In this document: positions 47,847 to 56,642 of the stretch, piece by piece
Layout of the letters: the number at the start of each line of letters is the position of its first letter
Numbering within the stretch: the stretch's first letter is position 1
Assembly: GCA_965248855.1 (NCBI GenBank)
Contig: CBDFKQ010000012.1
Coordinates: 558,001 to 622,000, forward strand
DNA from: CBDFKQ01 sp965248855
GTDB lineage: Bacteria > Bacteroidota > Bacteroidia > Cytophagales > 172606-1
DNA: 64,000 nucleotides
Direction: 5' to 3'
Translations under genes and position numbers: made by a program
The notes under the pieces: model-generated
Seen by the model: the letters and a program-made list of their open reading frames with translations, nothing else
What the model was told of the DNA's origin: nothing
Databases searched by the model: none

Positions 47847-49541
47847 TTAATTACCGTAAGTAAAGGCACGTACCCATGAACTGGTACCTGTAGTATTAGG
47901 AATATTCCAACCGCTTGCATTAATAAAGCTTCCTACCACATCTGTAGAAGAAAAAGCTCCACGGAAAGTCGTAGTAACTGTACCGGAGATATTTGACGAG
48001 CCTGCCGTAGCCAATACTGATGTTGTTGAAGGAGTTGGATCAAGTGTACCTGTTAAACTCCAGAAATTAGCACTTACTCCTAAATCTGTTTGCATATTGG
48101 ATGACCCGCGACGTTGATTTCTTTCTGCTACTGTAAAGAAAGGAGTTAGGAAAAGGTTGTCAAATCCATTGGTGCATTTTCTGTTAGGGCCTATTGCAGG
48201 TGTTGGCACAGTAATATCATTTCTGAAGGCTACTGAGTTAGAGTAAGCAGTTGTAGTTGGAGGTGCAAAATCTAAACTGAAGTTACCTGAAGTGGCGAAC
48301 TGAGTACTGTCAGGTATCAAATCATAACCTGCTTTTGGCCAACCTACTATTACAGAATTGAATATGCCTTCTAAGCTTTTTCTACGATTCAATGCTCCAT
48401 AACCACCTCCTGAAAGCGGGCTTGTGGCTGAACCTATATAACCGAAACCATATTTGGTAAAATCAGGCCCTGCAGCAGGATCTTGTTGCAAACCTAATGA
48501 AGGATTTACGCCACTTGGTTTGTCGGGGCCGATAATAGTTGCATTAACTGCTATTGGTTGAGTGCGTGGGGTATTAAGGCTTCCACCGGTAGGTGTATTA
48601 TTATTATCCGATTCAAAACCATTGCTGCCACTACCCGGGCTAATAGTTCCATCATTGTTTAATTTGTCATTATCCCCAATAGCCGGATCTCGCAAACCCC
48701 ACAAGAATTGGAGCACTCCCGTATATCCAAAATCAGTGTCAAAGTCATCATCACGGCAGCGATAAGCGAATAAGTATTTGCAATTAACACCGCCACCAAA
48801 AAACTCAAAAGCATCGTCATAAGCATAAGCCACCTGAATGTGGTGAATAGTGGTGCGACTGCCTACACCGCCAAAAGTAAGCCCGTTGGTTTCATTATTT
48901 GGTGTAGTGCTGGAGCCTGCATACTCAATTCGGCAATAAGTCATCGTGCCTGAGTTATCAGTATAAATATTCCCTCCGTAAATACCTGTATTTGGATTTG
49001 AATTGATTTCAGGGCCCGGTATAATGCCTTCAATACGGTTAGTACCAACAGGTAAAGCAGGAAAACTAACACCACCAATCATAGCATTACCGGAACCGGT
49101 TGTGTTTACCGTACCAAATCCACAAAGAATAATTCCACCCCAGTCTCCTGATTTTTTACTACCGGATATTTGATTTGAAGTAAAAATTATTGGACTGGTG
49201 GAGATACCGTTAGCACTTATTTTAGCTCCCTGCTCAATGATAAGTGTGCCAAGTGTAGTTTTATCACCCATTACTATAGTTCCGGGGTTAATTGTTAATA
49301 CTGCCGGAGAAACCACACGTACATAACCTTTAAGCAAATAAGAATTGGTAGATGCCCAGGTGGTGCTTGCGGTAATATTAGTTACTCCTCCTCTTACTGA
49401 GCCATAAGTAATAACAGCAACAAAACCTACGTTACCATCGGGCCCCAAACGTTCCATCATTTGATCCTTACAAGCGGTAAAGATTCCTCCCATTGCTATT
49501 AACAGCGCTAATGAAGCCAATATTGTTTTGAAGTTTTTCAT
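47847..49541 (-). CDS. Beta-helix repeat lipoprotein (paralog 2, inverted copy)
   Basis: A 564-residue predicted lipoprotein (FTAC, then KD) nearly identical over its whole length to the product of 9145-10842; differences cluster in the signal peptide, around residues 235-260 and near the end. It has the same Asp-rich beta-helix core. The two genes form a 1.7-kb inverted duplication about 37 kb apart. Its upstream region has motif B; its downstream terminator differs from that of paralog 1, so the copy boundary is close to the coding region. Confidence 0.87.
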   Translation of the reverse strand: MKNFKTILASLALLIAMGGIFTACKDQMMERLGPDGNVGFVAVITYGSVRGGVTNITASTTWASTNSYLLKGYVRVVSPAVLTINPGTIVMGDKTTLGTLIIEQGAKISANGISTSPIIFTSNQISGSKKSGDWGGIILCGFGTVNTTGSGNAMIGGVSFPALPVGTNRIEGIIPGPEINSNPNTGIYGGNIYTDNSGTMTYCRIEYAGSSTTPNNETNGLTFGGVGSRTTIHHIQVAYAYDDAFEFFGGGVNCKYLFAYRCRDDDFDTDFGYTGVLQFLWGLRDPAIGDNDKLNNDGTISPGSGSNGFESDNNNTPTGGSLNTPRTQPIAVNATIIGPDKPSGVNPSLGLQQDPAAGPDFTKYGFGYIGSATSPLSGGGYGALNRRKSLEGIFNSVIVGWPKAGYDLIPDSTQFATSGNFSLDFAPPTTTAYSNSVAFRNDITVPTPAIGPNRKCTNGFDNLFLTPFFTVAERNQRRGSSNMQTDLGVSANFWSLTGTLDPTPSTTSVLATAGSSNISGTVTTTFRGAFSSTDVVGSFINASGWNIPNTTGTSSWVRAFTYGN

Positions 49542-49670
49542 AAATTATTTAGGTTGGTGAAATTAAAAATAAATTAGAATTGAGTGTATGAAGAGAATTG
49601 AAGGATGAATGGTATAAGGTTGGATTATAGATTAGTTTGAATTCCGTTGAAATACATGTTCACTTATCAG

Positions 49671-49685
49671 GTCCTTGCCCCTACG
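49671..49685 (-). promoter_or_regulatory. Candidate upstream motif GTAGGGGCAAGGA (copy B)
   Basis: On the minus strand AATTTTTTCTTTCAACC is followed by GTAGGGGCAAGGACC, about 130 bp before the start of the inverted beta-helix lipoprotein gene. Confidence 0.35.
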
Positions 49686-49725
49686 GTTGAAAGAAAAAAT
49701 TATTTTTGAAAGAGGAAATTACGGC

Positions 49726-50012
49726 TTAGGGAAATTTGATCTTTTTGACCGGGATAGCGGTTAAAGAAGTTATAGGATTAACGCATGCTTCGCTAGCTAT
49801 TTCGTTATCATTTTTGCCTATTGCAATAGCGTTTACACCCACAACATTTTTCTGCCGCTACTTCCGCTTCTAATTTTTTAGCATAGCTATCCACGGAGCC
49901 TGATAATGTGATAATGCCGTTTTTAGCATCAACATTAATTTAGTTCCATACAACAAAGACTCCTAAATCATGGCATCTTGAACATCTTTCGCAATTCTTC
50001 GTTATTTTTCAT
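49726..50012 (-). pseudogene. Decayed BON-domain protein gene (OsmY-like)
   Basis: From an ATG at 50012 with a GAGGA ribosome site the frame reads MKNNEELRK, then continues in shifted frames as DVQDAM, ESLL, INVDAKNGIITLSGSVDSYAK, KLEAEVAAEK and NVVGVNAIAIGKND, ending at TAA 49726-49728. The order of pieces matches a single BON domain. At least three frameshifts and one stop (a Trp-type TGG now TAG) destroy it. BON proteins bind phospholipid and belong to envelope stress responses; the intact stress genes at 51.9-55.3 kb suggest the original neighbourhood. Confidence 0.8.
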
Positions 50013-50397
50013 TTCCTCAATAATTAATTAGAAATTGATAAATATGAATAACAAATTTGTTCGGTTTTAACATTTAAAGTGTTACACTTTAAATATTGAA
50101 CTTATATATATCCCACGTTTATTTTAAAAAATTTATGCTTATAAATTGTAAATAATCGAATTAAGAATTTATTCACAGGTTATATTATTATTATCTGTTT
50201 ATTTATAATTTATGAATTGGGAATTAAAAAAAGAAGGTTTAACAGCCATATAAAAAATATTAAGAGACGCCTTAAAAGGTAAAAAAATAAGGGGTTTGGG
50301 GGAAGGTTGTCTTCTAACTATATAATTTATCTTTAATCTCTTATTTATATAATTGTATATATAATCACCTCAAATACCTATTTAATTTCTTCTATTG

Positions 50398-50690
50398 TTA
50401 ATTGAACATATAAAATTTATCTTCTTCCATTTCAAAGGATTGCAAATAATATAATTTGAAATGGTTTAATATGATTGTTCTTCGCGAATTATGTGTTCGT
50501 AATAATTACGCTGCCATAATTTTCCCATTATTTCATTTTTTGATTTGAATATTTCCAAACACGCATTCAATACCAATGATTTTATATGCCCCCACAATAT
50601 CCGAAATCGTAGGGGGGCAGGGCTTGCCCCTGCCCTAATATTATAATTTATACAATCATTATAATTTTCTCCTTCTCTTATATTACGATT
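50398..50690 (-). pseudogene. Decayed REP-associated tyrosine transposase (RAYT), C-terminal half
   Basis: On the minus strand the frames read INYNIRAGASPAP, then (shifted) ISDIVGAYK, SLVLNACLEIFKSKNEIMG and KLWQRNYYEHIIREEQSY, a stop, TISNYII, NPLKW and (shifted) EEDKFYMFN before a stop at 50398. This order and the WQRNYYEHII box are typical of RAYT/Y1_Tnp (COG1943) transposases. The N-terminal half with the HUH motif is not recognisable. Several frameshifts make it inactive. A REP-like palindrome (50609-50637) lies inside the remnant. Confidence 0.8.
50609..50637. repeat. REP-like palindrome 1
   Basis: GTAGGGGGGCAGGGCTTGCC continues to CCTGCCCTA. The stem GGGCAGGG (50615-50622) pairs with CCCTGCCC (50628-50635). 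A GC-rich palindrome in AT-rich DNA, located within the RAYT remnant. Confidence 0.75.
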
Positions 50691-50699
50691 TTCTCATAA

Positions 50700-51896
50700 C
50701 CCATTTTTATTATTATTCCCCTCTTCTCTTATCTTTGTAATCGAATAGACCTTCGATGGTGAATTTGTGGATTGAAATTTGGTTTATCGTTCATTCAATT
50801 ATTTATTTTGTTATCGTTGGGGCAAACCTTGGGGTTGCCCTTTTTTAAATTAGGATTGACCCCCTTTTTAAATTTGTGATTTACTCATTTTTAAATTTAC
50901 GATTCCTCTTTTAAAATGTGCGGTTGCCCTTTAAATGTTAGGCCAAATGGTTTATAATTTGGCAGGGGTAAACCCTGCTCCTACATAATATCAATGCAAT
51001 ATTATATTAACAATGAAAATTGTTTGCAACGTATTTATATTTTTTCAATTATAAAATTCACCCATAATTACCTCTATAATTTTCCAATAAATATCAATAT
51101 TTCGATATCAAAATACTGATATTTTCATTGTTTTTTTGAGGGGAAATGACGTAATATGATTATAGCATCAGTAATATCTTTTAAACCAAAAGATAAAAAT
51201 GCTGCCCCATAAGTAAAATGGTAATAGGACTTTTAAATTGCAATAAATTTCAGTCGCTTACATAAAAAAAATAAATTATTTACATAATTCTACTTTCAAA
51301 CTGTATAAATTCATTACTGTTTTACAGAAATTAGCAAAATTGCTCACAGAAAAATTATGATGTCAATTCAAAACGATCGAATCAAACTTTAATTTATAAT
51401 CATATTAGCGAGGCCATTTTGCATGCAAAATAAACCGGCCTGATATGAAAACTGATTAACAAAATATTATTTTCTTGATATTTAACATTTAATTTCAAAC
51501 ATTAAAAAAAGTGGGATGTGCTATTAATAAATCCCAATTTGAGGAATTTAAATAGTTTTTTATTTTTCACTCCTGTCTTTAATATGTTTACTCATTATTT
51601 ATTTTTAAATTTTTTATAATTATTTCTGCATAATTTCAAAAGCTGTTAGTTTCATAGATCATACCTACGGCATTTTATTTTTTAATAAAATTATTTTTAT
51701 CAAAATTAATTTAGTTTATTTCTATAATCTTATAGAAATACGCCTTCTCTTTAGTCTTCAAACAATAATATTAATTTTTGTGGATTGATTATTTTACTGA
51801 AATAAATATCTGCATGAAAAGATCAAAAATTTATTTGGATTCTCCTTATAAAACTCCTCCTTGATCTAATAGAGTTTATTCTTTAACAATTTAATT
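50700..51896. other. AT-rich region without an intact gene, one more REP-like palindrome
   Basis: No open gene is seen over about 1.2 kb. There is a hairpin-forming GGGGCAAACC...GGGGTTGCCC at about 50819-50846, short repeated ATTTTTAAATTT-type pieces to 50930, an inverted repeat GCCAAATGG...TTTGGC at 50942-50962, the second REP copy at 50961-50984, and then featureless AT-rich DNA up to the AraC gene. It looks like the debris of deleted genes. Confidence 0.55.
50961..50984. repeat. REP-like palindrome 2
   Basis: GGCAGGGGTAAACCCTGCTC followed by CTAC is, on the opposite strand, GTAGGAGCAGGGTTTACCCC..., the same family as palindrome 1 in inverted orientation. The stem GCAGGG (50962-50967) pairs with CCCTGC (50973-50978). 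Confidence 0.65.
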
Positions 51897-52457
51897 ATGA
51901 AGCTATATATTAAAAATATGGTCAGCTTGCGATGCAAAATGATGGTTAAAGAAGAGCTGAATAAACTTGGGTTAAAATATGTAATTGTAGACCTTGGTAT
52001 GGCTGATATCTTAGAAGATATAACATTTAAACAACAGAAATTACTTAAAGAAAACCTTTCAAAATTAGGATTGGAATTACTTGACGACAAAAAAAGTATC
52101 CTCATTGATAGAATAAAAAGTGCAATAATAGAAATGATTCATTACTCTGATGATTTGCCAAAAATGAATTATTCGGATTATATAAGCGAAAAGTTAGATT
52201 ATGATTACACTTATTTAGCCAATACATTTTCTGAAGTAAAAGGCATAACCATTCAACAATTCATTATTATAAATAAAATTGAAAAGGTTAAAGAACTACT
52301 TCTCTTTGAAGAACTTAATTTAACAGAGATATGCTATAAAATGCATTACAGCAGTGTAGCTCATTTATCAAATCAATTTAAAAAAATAACAGGTTTATGC
52401 CCTTCTACTTATAGGCAAATGCAGGAAAAACGCAGTGTAAATTTAGAAAATATGTGA
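51897..52457 (+). CDS. AraC-family transcriptional regulator with short HMA-like N-domain
   Basis: A 186-residue DNA-binding protein. The C-terminal part (about 100-178) is an AraC-type double helix-turn-helix (DYTYLANTFSEVKGITIQQF and the LTEICYKMHYSSVAHLSNQFKKITG helix pair). The N-terminal 60 residues (MKLYIKNMVSLRCKMMVKEELNKLGL) resemble the ferredoxin-like fold of heavy-metal-associated domains, but only one Cys remains of a CxxC pair. Likely regulator of the cupin, reductase and stress genes that follow on the same strand. Ligand unknown. Confidence 0.85.
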   Translation: MKLYIKNMVSLRCKMMVKEELNKLGLKYVIVDLGMADILEDITFKQQKLLKENLSKLGLELLDDKKSILIDRIKSAIIEMIHYSDDLPKMNYSDYISEKLDYDYTYLANTFSEVKGITIQQFIIINKIEKVKELLLFEELNLTEICYKMHYSSVAHLSNQFKKITGLCPSTYRQMQEKRSVNLENM

Positions 52458-52543
52458 TTTAAGAATTTAAATAAGTATGCTTAAAGGCATCCAAAGTGTA
52501 TGGTATATAATAAAATAATTTAACCGGGCAAATTTTTAAGATT

Positions 52544-52885
52544 ATGAATAATGCAGATTTATTAAATGCCGAAAATATATTAATTCAGACAAATAATCTG
52601 GAAACATTAATTGATTATAAAAATGCTTCGGGAGTTAGTAAATCAATTATAAATAAGAAATCGGGCACTGTTACATTATTTGCTTTCGACGAAGGGCAAA
52701 AGTTAAGCGAACACACAACTCCGAATGATGCAATGGTTTATATCATTGATGGCGAAGCTGAAATTATTATTTCCGGCAAGCAGGTTCTTGCAAAAAAAGG
52801 AGAAATGATAATATTACCTGCCAATATACCGCACGAACTAAAAGCAATAAGTCAATTTAAAATGCTTTTAGTAATTATAAAGTAA
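52544..52885 (+). CDS. Single-domain cupin protein
   Basis: A 113-residue cupin-2 barrel. Motif 1 is around HTTPNDAMVYIIDGEAEI and motif 2 around KKGEMIILPANIPHELKA. Metal ligands His (in EHTTP), Glu (in GEAE) and His (in PHEL) are kept. These small cupins bind metal and small ligands and often accompany stress or redox genes. 87 bp after the AraC gene. Confidence 0.85.
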   Translation: MNNADLLNAENILIQTNNLETLIDYKNASGVSKSIINKKSGTVTLFAFDEGQKLSEHTTPNDAMVYIIDGEAEIIISGKQVLAKKGEMIILPANIPHELKAISQFKMLLVIIK

Positions 52886-53076
52886 ATATGATAAACAATT
52901 TTTGTTTTTACCCATTTAAGTTTACCCCATTTTTATTTTAATACCTTATAATAACATGTGATTTATGTAAGATTATTAAATTAGTATGTAACATATAAGA
53001 GATAAATTAACACAACCTTCGTTAATCAATATTTTTTTATCTCTTAAAATTTTAAAAGTTTTCTCCCTTCAAACAA

Positions 53077-53943
53077 ATGAAAAAAGTTTTTATAACAGGT
53101 TCTACAGGCAATGTTGGCTTTGAAGTAATTAAATTTTTAAAAAAAATAGATAGCAAATTAGAAATTATAGCGGGTGTTTGGGATCTTGAAAAAGACAATG
53201 CAAAATTGGCAGGCTATAATATTACTTTAAGAAAATTTGATTTTACCGACAGTTCAACTTATGAGCCTGCTTTAAATGATTGTGAAATACTTTTTTTATT
53301 AAGACCTCCTCAAATTTCGGAAGTGGAAAAATATTTCAATCCACTTATTGCTTTGGTCAAAAAAGTTGGCATTAAACACATAGTTTTTTTATCCGTTCAG
53401 GGTGTAGAGAAGAGTAAAATAATTCCTCATCATAAAATTGAAAAGTTAATCCGCGAATGTAATATTCCATTTACCTTTCTAAGACCGGCTTATTTTATGC
53501 AAAACTTCACATCCACGTTACATAATGACCTTGCCCTAAAAAAGCGAATATTTCTGCCGGCAGGCAATTCAAAATTTACTCTTGTAGATGTTCGTGACTT
53601 AGGAGATGTAGCTGCAAATATTGTAAACAATACAGAAAGCCACATTAATAAAGCCTATGAATTGACTTGTAATGAAAAATTAAATTTTAAAGAAATGGCC
53701 ACAAAGTTAAGTGAAGGCTTAGGTATAAAAATAAATTATATATCGCCCAATCTTATAAAATTCTTTTTGGAGAAGAGAAAAGAAAAAATACCTTCAGGTT
53801 TAATACTAGTAATGATAATGCTCCATTACTTGCCAAGGTTTCAGAAAGAGCCAATAGTTACAGAATGGGTCATGAACATTACAGGCCATCAACCCATACC
53901 ATTTGAACAATTTATAAAAGATAATAAAGCTTTAATGATTTAA
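53077..53943 (+). CDS. NmrA-like NAD(P)-binding protein
   Basis: A 288-residue atypical short-chain dehydrogenase. The Rossmann glycine motif GSTGNVG is at residues 8-14. The middle has the NmrA-type FLSVQGVEKSKIIPHHKIEKLI and FLRPAYFMQNF segments, and the VDVRDLGDVAA strand is present. The Tyr-x-x-x-Lys catalytic pair of classical dehydrogenases is replaced by HHKIEK, as in NmrA-type redox sensors or quinone reductases. Substrate unknown. Confidence 0.85.
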   Translation: MKKVFITGSTGNVGFEVIKFLKKIDSKLEIIAGVWDLEKDNAKLAGYNITLRKFDFTDSSTYEPALNDCEILFLLRPPQISEVEKYFNPLIALVKKVGIKHIVFLSVQGVEKSKIIPHHKIEKLIRECNIPFTFLRPAYFMQNFTSTLHNDLALKKRIFLPAGNSKFTLVDVRDLGDVAANIVNNTESHINKAYELTCNEKLNFKEMATKLSEGLGIKINYISPNLIKFFLEKRKEKIPSGLILVMIMLHYLPRFQKEPIVTEWVMNITGHQPIPFEQFIKDNKALMI

Positions 53944-53980
53944 TAAATAATAATCTTCTACTCATCCCTTAAATATAAAA

Positions 53981-54418
53981 ATGTTGAAAAAAACAATCTA
54001 TTTAATGGTAATTGTTATGTTTCTGTTCGTCTTATATCTAACGCACTGCTCACCTTCCAAATTAATAAGCAGCGCATTAAATACTGATATTAACGCCAAT
54101 AAAGATTTAGATAAAACAGACAAGAGATATCTTATGGATGTTAAAAATTATAAAAAAGAAATGTCGGGTAAAATTGATTCTATCGATCAGGATATCGAAA
54201 TTTTTAAAGTTCGAATAGAAGATAATAATTTAAATGCCAAATACTTAAAAAGCATCGATGCAATAGAACAACAAAATATCAATCTGAAAAAAAAATTAAA
54301 TGATTACAAATTGGAGGGGAACATTAAATGGGAGGTTTGGAAATCTGATTTTAATCAAAGTATGACAGAAATGAATTATTCATATAAGCATTTAATAAAT
54401 GATATGAAAAACCATTAA
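53981..54418 (+). CDS. Coiled-coil lipoprotein, 145 aa
   Basis: A predicted lipoprotein or N-terminally anchored protein: hydrophobic residues 4-20, then THC (Cys23) followed by SPSK. The rest is charged and helical with long heptad runs (about 60-140), suggesting a periplasmic coiled coil. No family recognised. Lies 37 bp after the NmrA-like gene and 54 bp before the universal stress protein gene, so probably in one transcript. Confidence 0.7.
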   Translation: MLKKTIYLMVIVMFLFVLYLTHCSPSKLISSALNTDINANKDLDKTDKRYLMDVKNYKKEMSGKIDSIDQDIEIFKVRIEDNNLNAKYLKSIDAIEQQNINLKKKLNDYKLEGNIKWEVWKSDFNQSMTEMNYSYKHLINDMKNH

Positions 54419-54472
54419 ATAAAATTTTAACATATTAATAATAACAACTTTATAAAATTAAATTCATTTTTT

Positions 54473-55324
54473 ATGAAAACCATTCTTTTTGCTACAGACT
54501 TCAGTAAATCTGCTTATAATTCTATCGATTATGCTTTGGCAACTGCACAAGCTATGGAAGCCCGTTTAATTTTATTATATGTAAGATCACCAAGTTCTCC
54601 TCTTGATACAGTTATTGATGATAAAGAGGATTCAGACCTTGTAACTATGAAAAAGGAAGACACGAGATTGTTACTTTTTCATGATATGATGATGATAAAG
54701 TATAAAACAGACTTTTTTCAAAAACCATTTCCTGAATTTAAACCGGAAAAACAAAATGGCAAAGTAGCCGAAACGATTTTGGATGTGGCAAAAAAAGAAA
54801 ATGCCGATTTAATTATTATGGGAGATAACACGGTTAATACATTCTTGGGAAATTTAATTGTAGAATCCTCCGGTACACACTCTTCTTATGTGGCTGTTCA
54901 GGCTGAATGTCCGGTTTTATTAATACCACCCTTAGCAAATTATAAACCAATAAAACACATTATGTATGGTGTAGAGTTGAAAGACCAAGAGGTAAAACTG
55001 CTTCATGAAGTAATGAAATTTGTTTCTCTTTTTAATGCAGATTTAGAAATTATACATATTGATGATAGAGAAAGCATTGAGGTTAAGAATAACATTCAAA
55101 TGGAACTGGAAAAAGAATTTAAAAATTTTAAAAATATTTCTTTTAAAAAAATTACAAAAGATGATGTGATTAAAGGTTTAAACACTTATGTTAAAAATCA
55201 GAAACCGGATTTATTAATACTTGTTAATCGGCAAAGACCTTATGAAGAAAGTTTTTATCACGAAAGCATGAGTGAACATTTCGCTTTTGGAACAGAGGTT
55301 CCTGTTTTAATTTTACACCAATAA
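54473..55324 (+). CDS. Universal stress protein (tandem UspA domains)
   Basis: A 283-residue cytosolic protein with two Usp domains: the first (1-150) starts KTILFATDFSKSAYNSIDYA and has DLIIMGDN followed by a Gly/Ser-rich nucleotide-loop-like segment and CPVLLIP; the second (about 158-283) starts KHIMYGVELKD and ends PVLILHQ, without a clear ATP loop. Typical of Bacteroidota Usp proteins linked to starvation, low oxygen or envelope stress. Last gene of the plus-strand stress group. Confidence 0.92.
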   Translation: MKTILFATDFSKSAYNSIDYALATAQAMEARLILLYVRSPSSPLDTVIDDKEDSDLVTMKKEDTRLLLFHDMMMIKYKTDFFQKPFPEFKPEKQNGKVAETILDVAKKENADLIIMGDNTVNTFLGNLIVESSGTHSSYVAVQAECPVLLIPPLANYKPIKHIMYGVELKDQEVKLLHEVMKFVSLFNADLEIIHIDDRESIEVKNNIQMELEKEFKNFKNISFKKITKDDVIKGLNTYVKNQKPDLLILVNRQRPYEESFYHESMSEHFAFGTEVPVLILHQ

Positions 55325-55824
55325 TAATGGAGATATAAAAGTGGTGGTATAATAGGGACAAATTTTTATTACCGTTCAGGTCTGTTACTTTCAAACGTCT
55401 TAGCGTTTTAGCATTTTCCATAAAATATTAATTTAAGAGAAGGGAAATAAACCACCGGGGGTGAAGCCACCACCGGTAAAATAATTAAGTTGAAAGCTGC
55501 GTTAGGTTTGCACCATTGCCTGATGTGCAAAAAATTTTTATTTATACAAATCTCAAGGTAATTTTCTTTACTTCTTACGTTCATCTTACAGTTTTTTCTT
55601 TTTTTATCAAAAAAGAAAAAAATATTGTTTTTTTGAAATAATACAATTATTATTGTCTGAACATCACGTTAAAACTCCTTTAAAGCTTTAGTTTTTAGTT
55701 TTTCATTTTCACAATATCTTTGATATTAGTCGAAAAAATATTTTATAAAAATCTTTTTTTTATTACTTTTTTAAGTTCAGGCTATTAAAAAGCTTGGGCA
55801 TTCTATAATTTTTATCCCACAACT
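55325..55824. other. 500-bp AT-rich spacer
   Basis: No gene is seen. Contains a direct short repeat (CCACCGGGGGTGAAGCCACCACCGG, given here in words as two CCACCGG boxes at 55453-55480) and an A/T-only inverted repeat (TTTTTTCTTTTTTT with AAAAAAGAAAAAA, about 55592-55622) that may act as a weak terminator. Confidence 0.4.
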
Positions 55825-56184
55825 ATGAAAAAAAAATATTGGCTGCATACCATGGTGATATTATATTGCCATTTTTTTAATAAACTAAAAAAAATTGTAG
55901 AATTAACACTTCTCAAATTCTTCAAGAAGAGTTTTCATATCCTCGGGTCAAGTGAGGTGTTAAAAGGCCCATTAAAGACTTATAATCTTACCTTTTTGTA
56001 TTCATCAAACACCTTTCCTAAAATAGATTTAACATTTGGAAACCTTCTGTATGTTATTAAAAATAAATTAAAACCCTTGCTTAAGGAATTTTCTAGCCTG
56101 CCCGATTTAACGCACTATTCAAGTGATAAGTTTTCAGGGGAAGTGATTTTTTGTCCCTTTCCAACTTTTTATAACTCCAAATAA
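55825..56184 (+). CDS. Doubtful hypothetical ORF, 119 aa
   Basis: An open frame of 119 codons, basic and hydrophobic, rich in Leu, Phe and Lys, with no recognised motif. It is in the same frame as the Tc-like fragment that begins 10 bp after its stop, so it may be a further decayed part of that gene rather than a gene of its own. The middle part (LKGPLKTYNLTFLYSS) looks more protein-like than the start. Confidence 0.3.
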   Translation: MKKKYWLHTMVILYCHFFNKLKKIVELTLLKFFKKSFHILGSSEVLKGPLKTYNLTFLYSSNTFPKIDLTFGNLLYVIKNKLKPLLKEFSSLPDLTHYSSDKFSGEVIFCPFPTFYNSK

Positions 56185-56193
56185 AGAGAAGTA

Positions 56194-56467
56194 ATGAAAG
56201 AGCAATCGCAAAAACAACTCATCTGCTCAATCCTCAAAACGGATATAGGCAAAACTAAATCAAATGCGATAGATTTATCCCGGTTTGATTTCGATTCCAT
56301 TTCAGATGTCATTATACATGTAAAGTTTGCACCAAGAAGAAGAAGGAATTATCAGAAGTGTGGTTGATTATCTAAAAGGACAATACAAAAATGATAAAAA
56401 AATAATTAAAAAATGGATTGGTTTAAAAAGAGAATTCTCCAATCAATACTATCAATATCATATTTAA
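56194..56467 (+). pseudogene. Broken fragment resembling the C-terminus of Tc toxin A proteins
   Basis: From 56194 one frame reads to FDFDSISDVIIHVKFAPR, after which a frameshift near 56340 continues as EEGIIRSVVDYLKGQYK and KKWIGLKREFSNQYYQYHI, ending at TAA 56465-56467. The pair FD(F/Y)xxISDVIxHxxYTAREGG and (L/F)SxxHEFPNEWYxF closes TcA (TcdA/TcaB-like) insecticidal toxin subunits and related neuraminidase-like proteins. The match is partial and by memory. The rest of the 1000-plus-residue protein is absent. Confidence 0.5.
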
Positions 56468-56642
56468 AATTAACTTTTAAATAAGTGGAAATGAAAATTG
56501 CCCCTCTTAACTAAGGTATAAATTGTTTTAATTGAGAGCATATGATATTAATCCTAAACAGAGTATATAAATATTAACTCAATTATTCACAAAGTAACTA
56601 TCATCTTAAGACTTAAATCGTTAGAAATTTAAAAAATTAATT

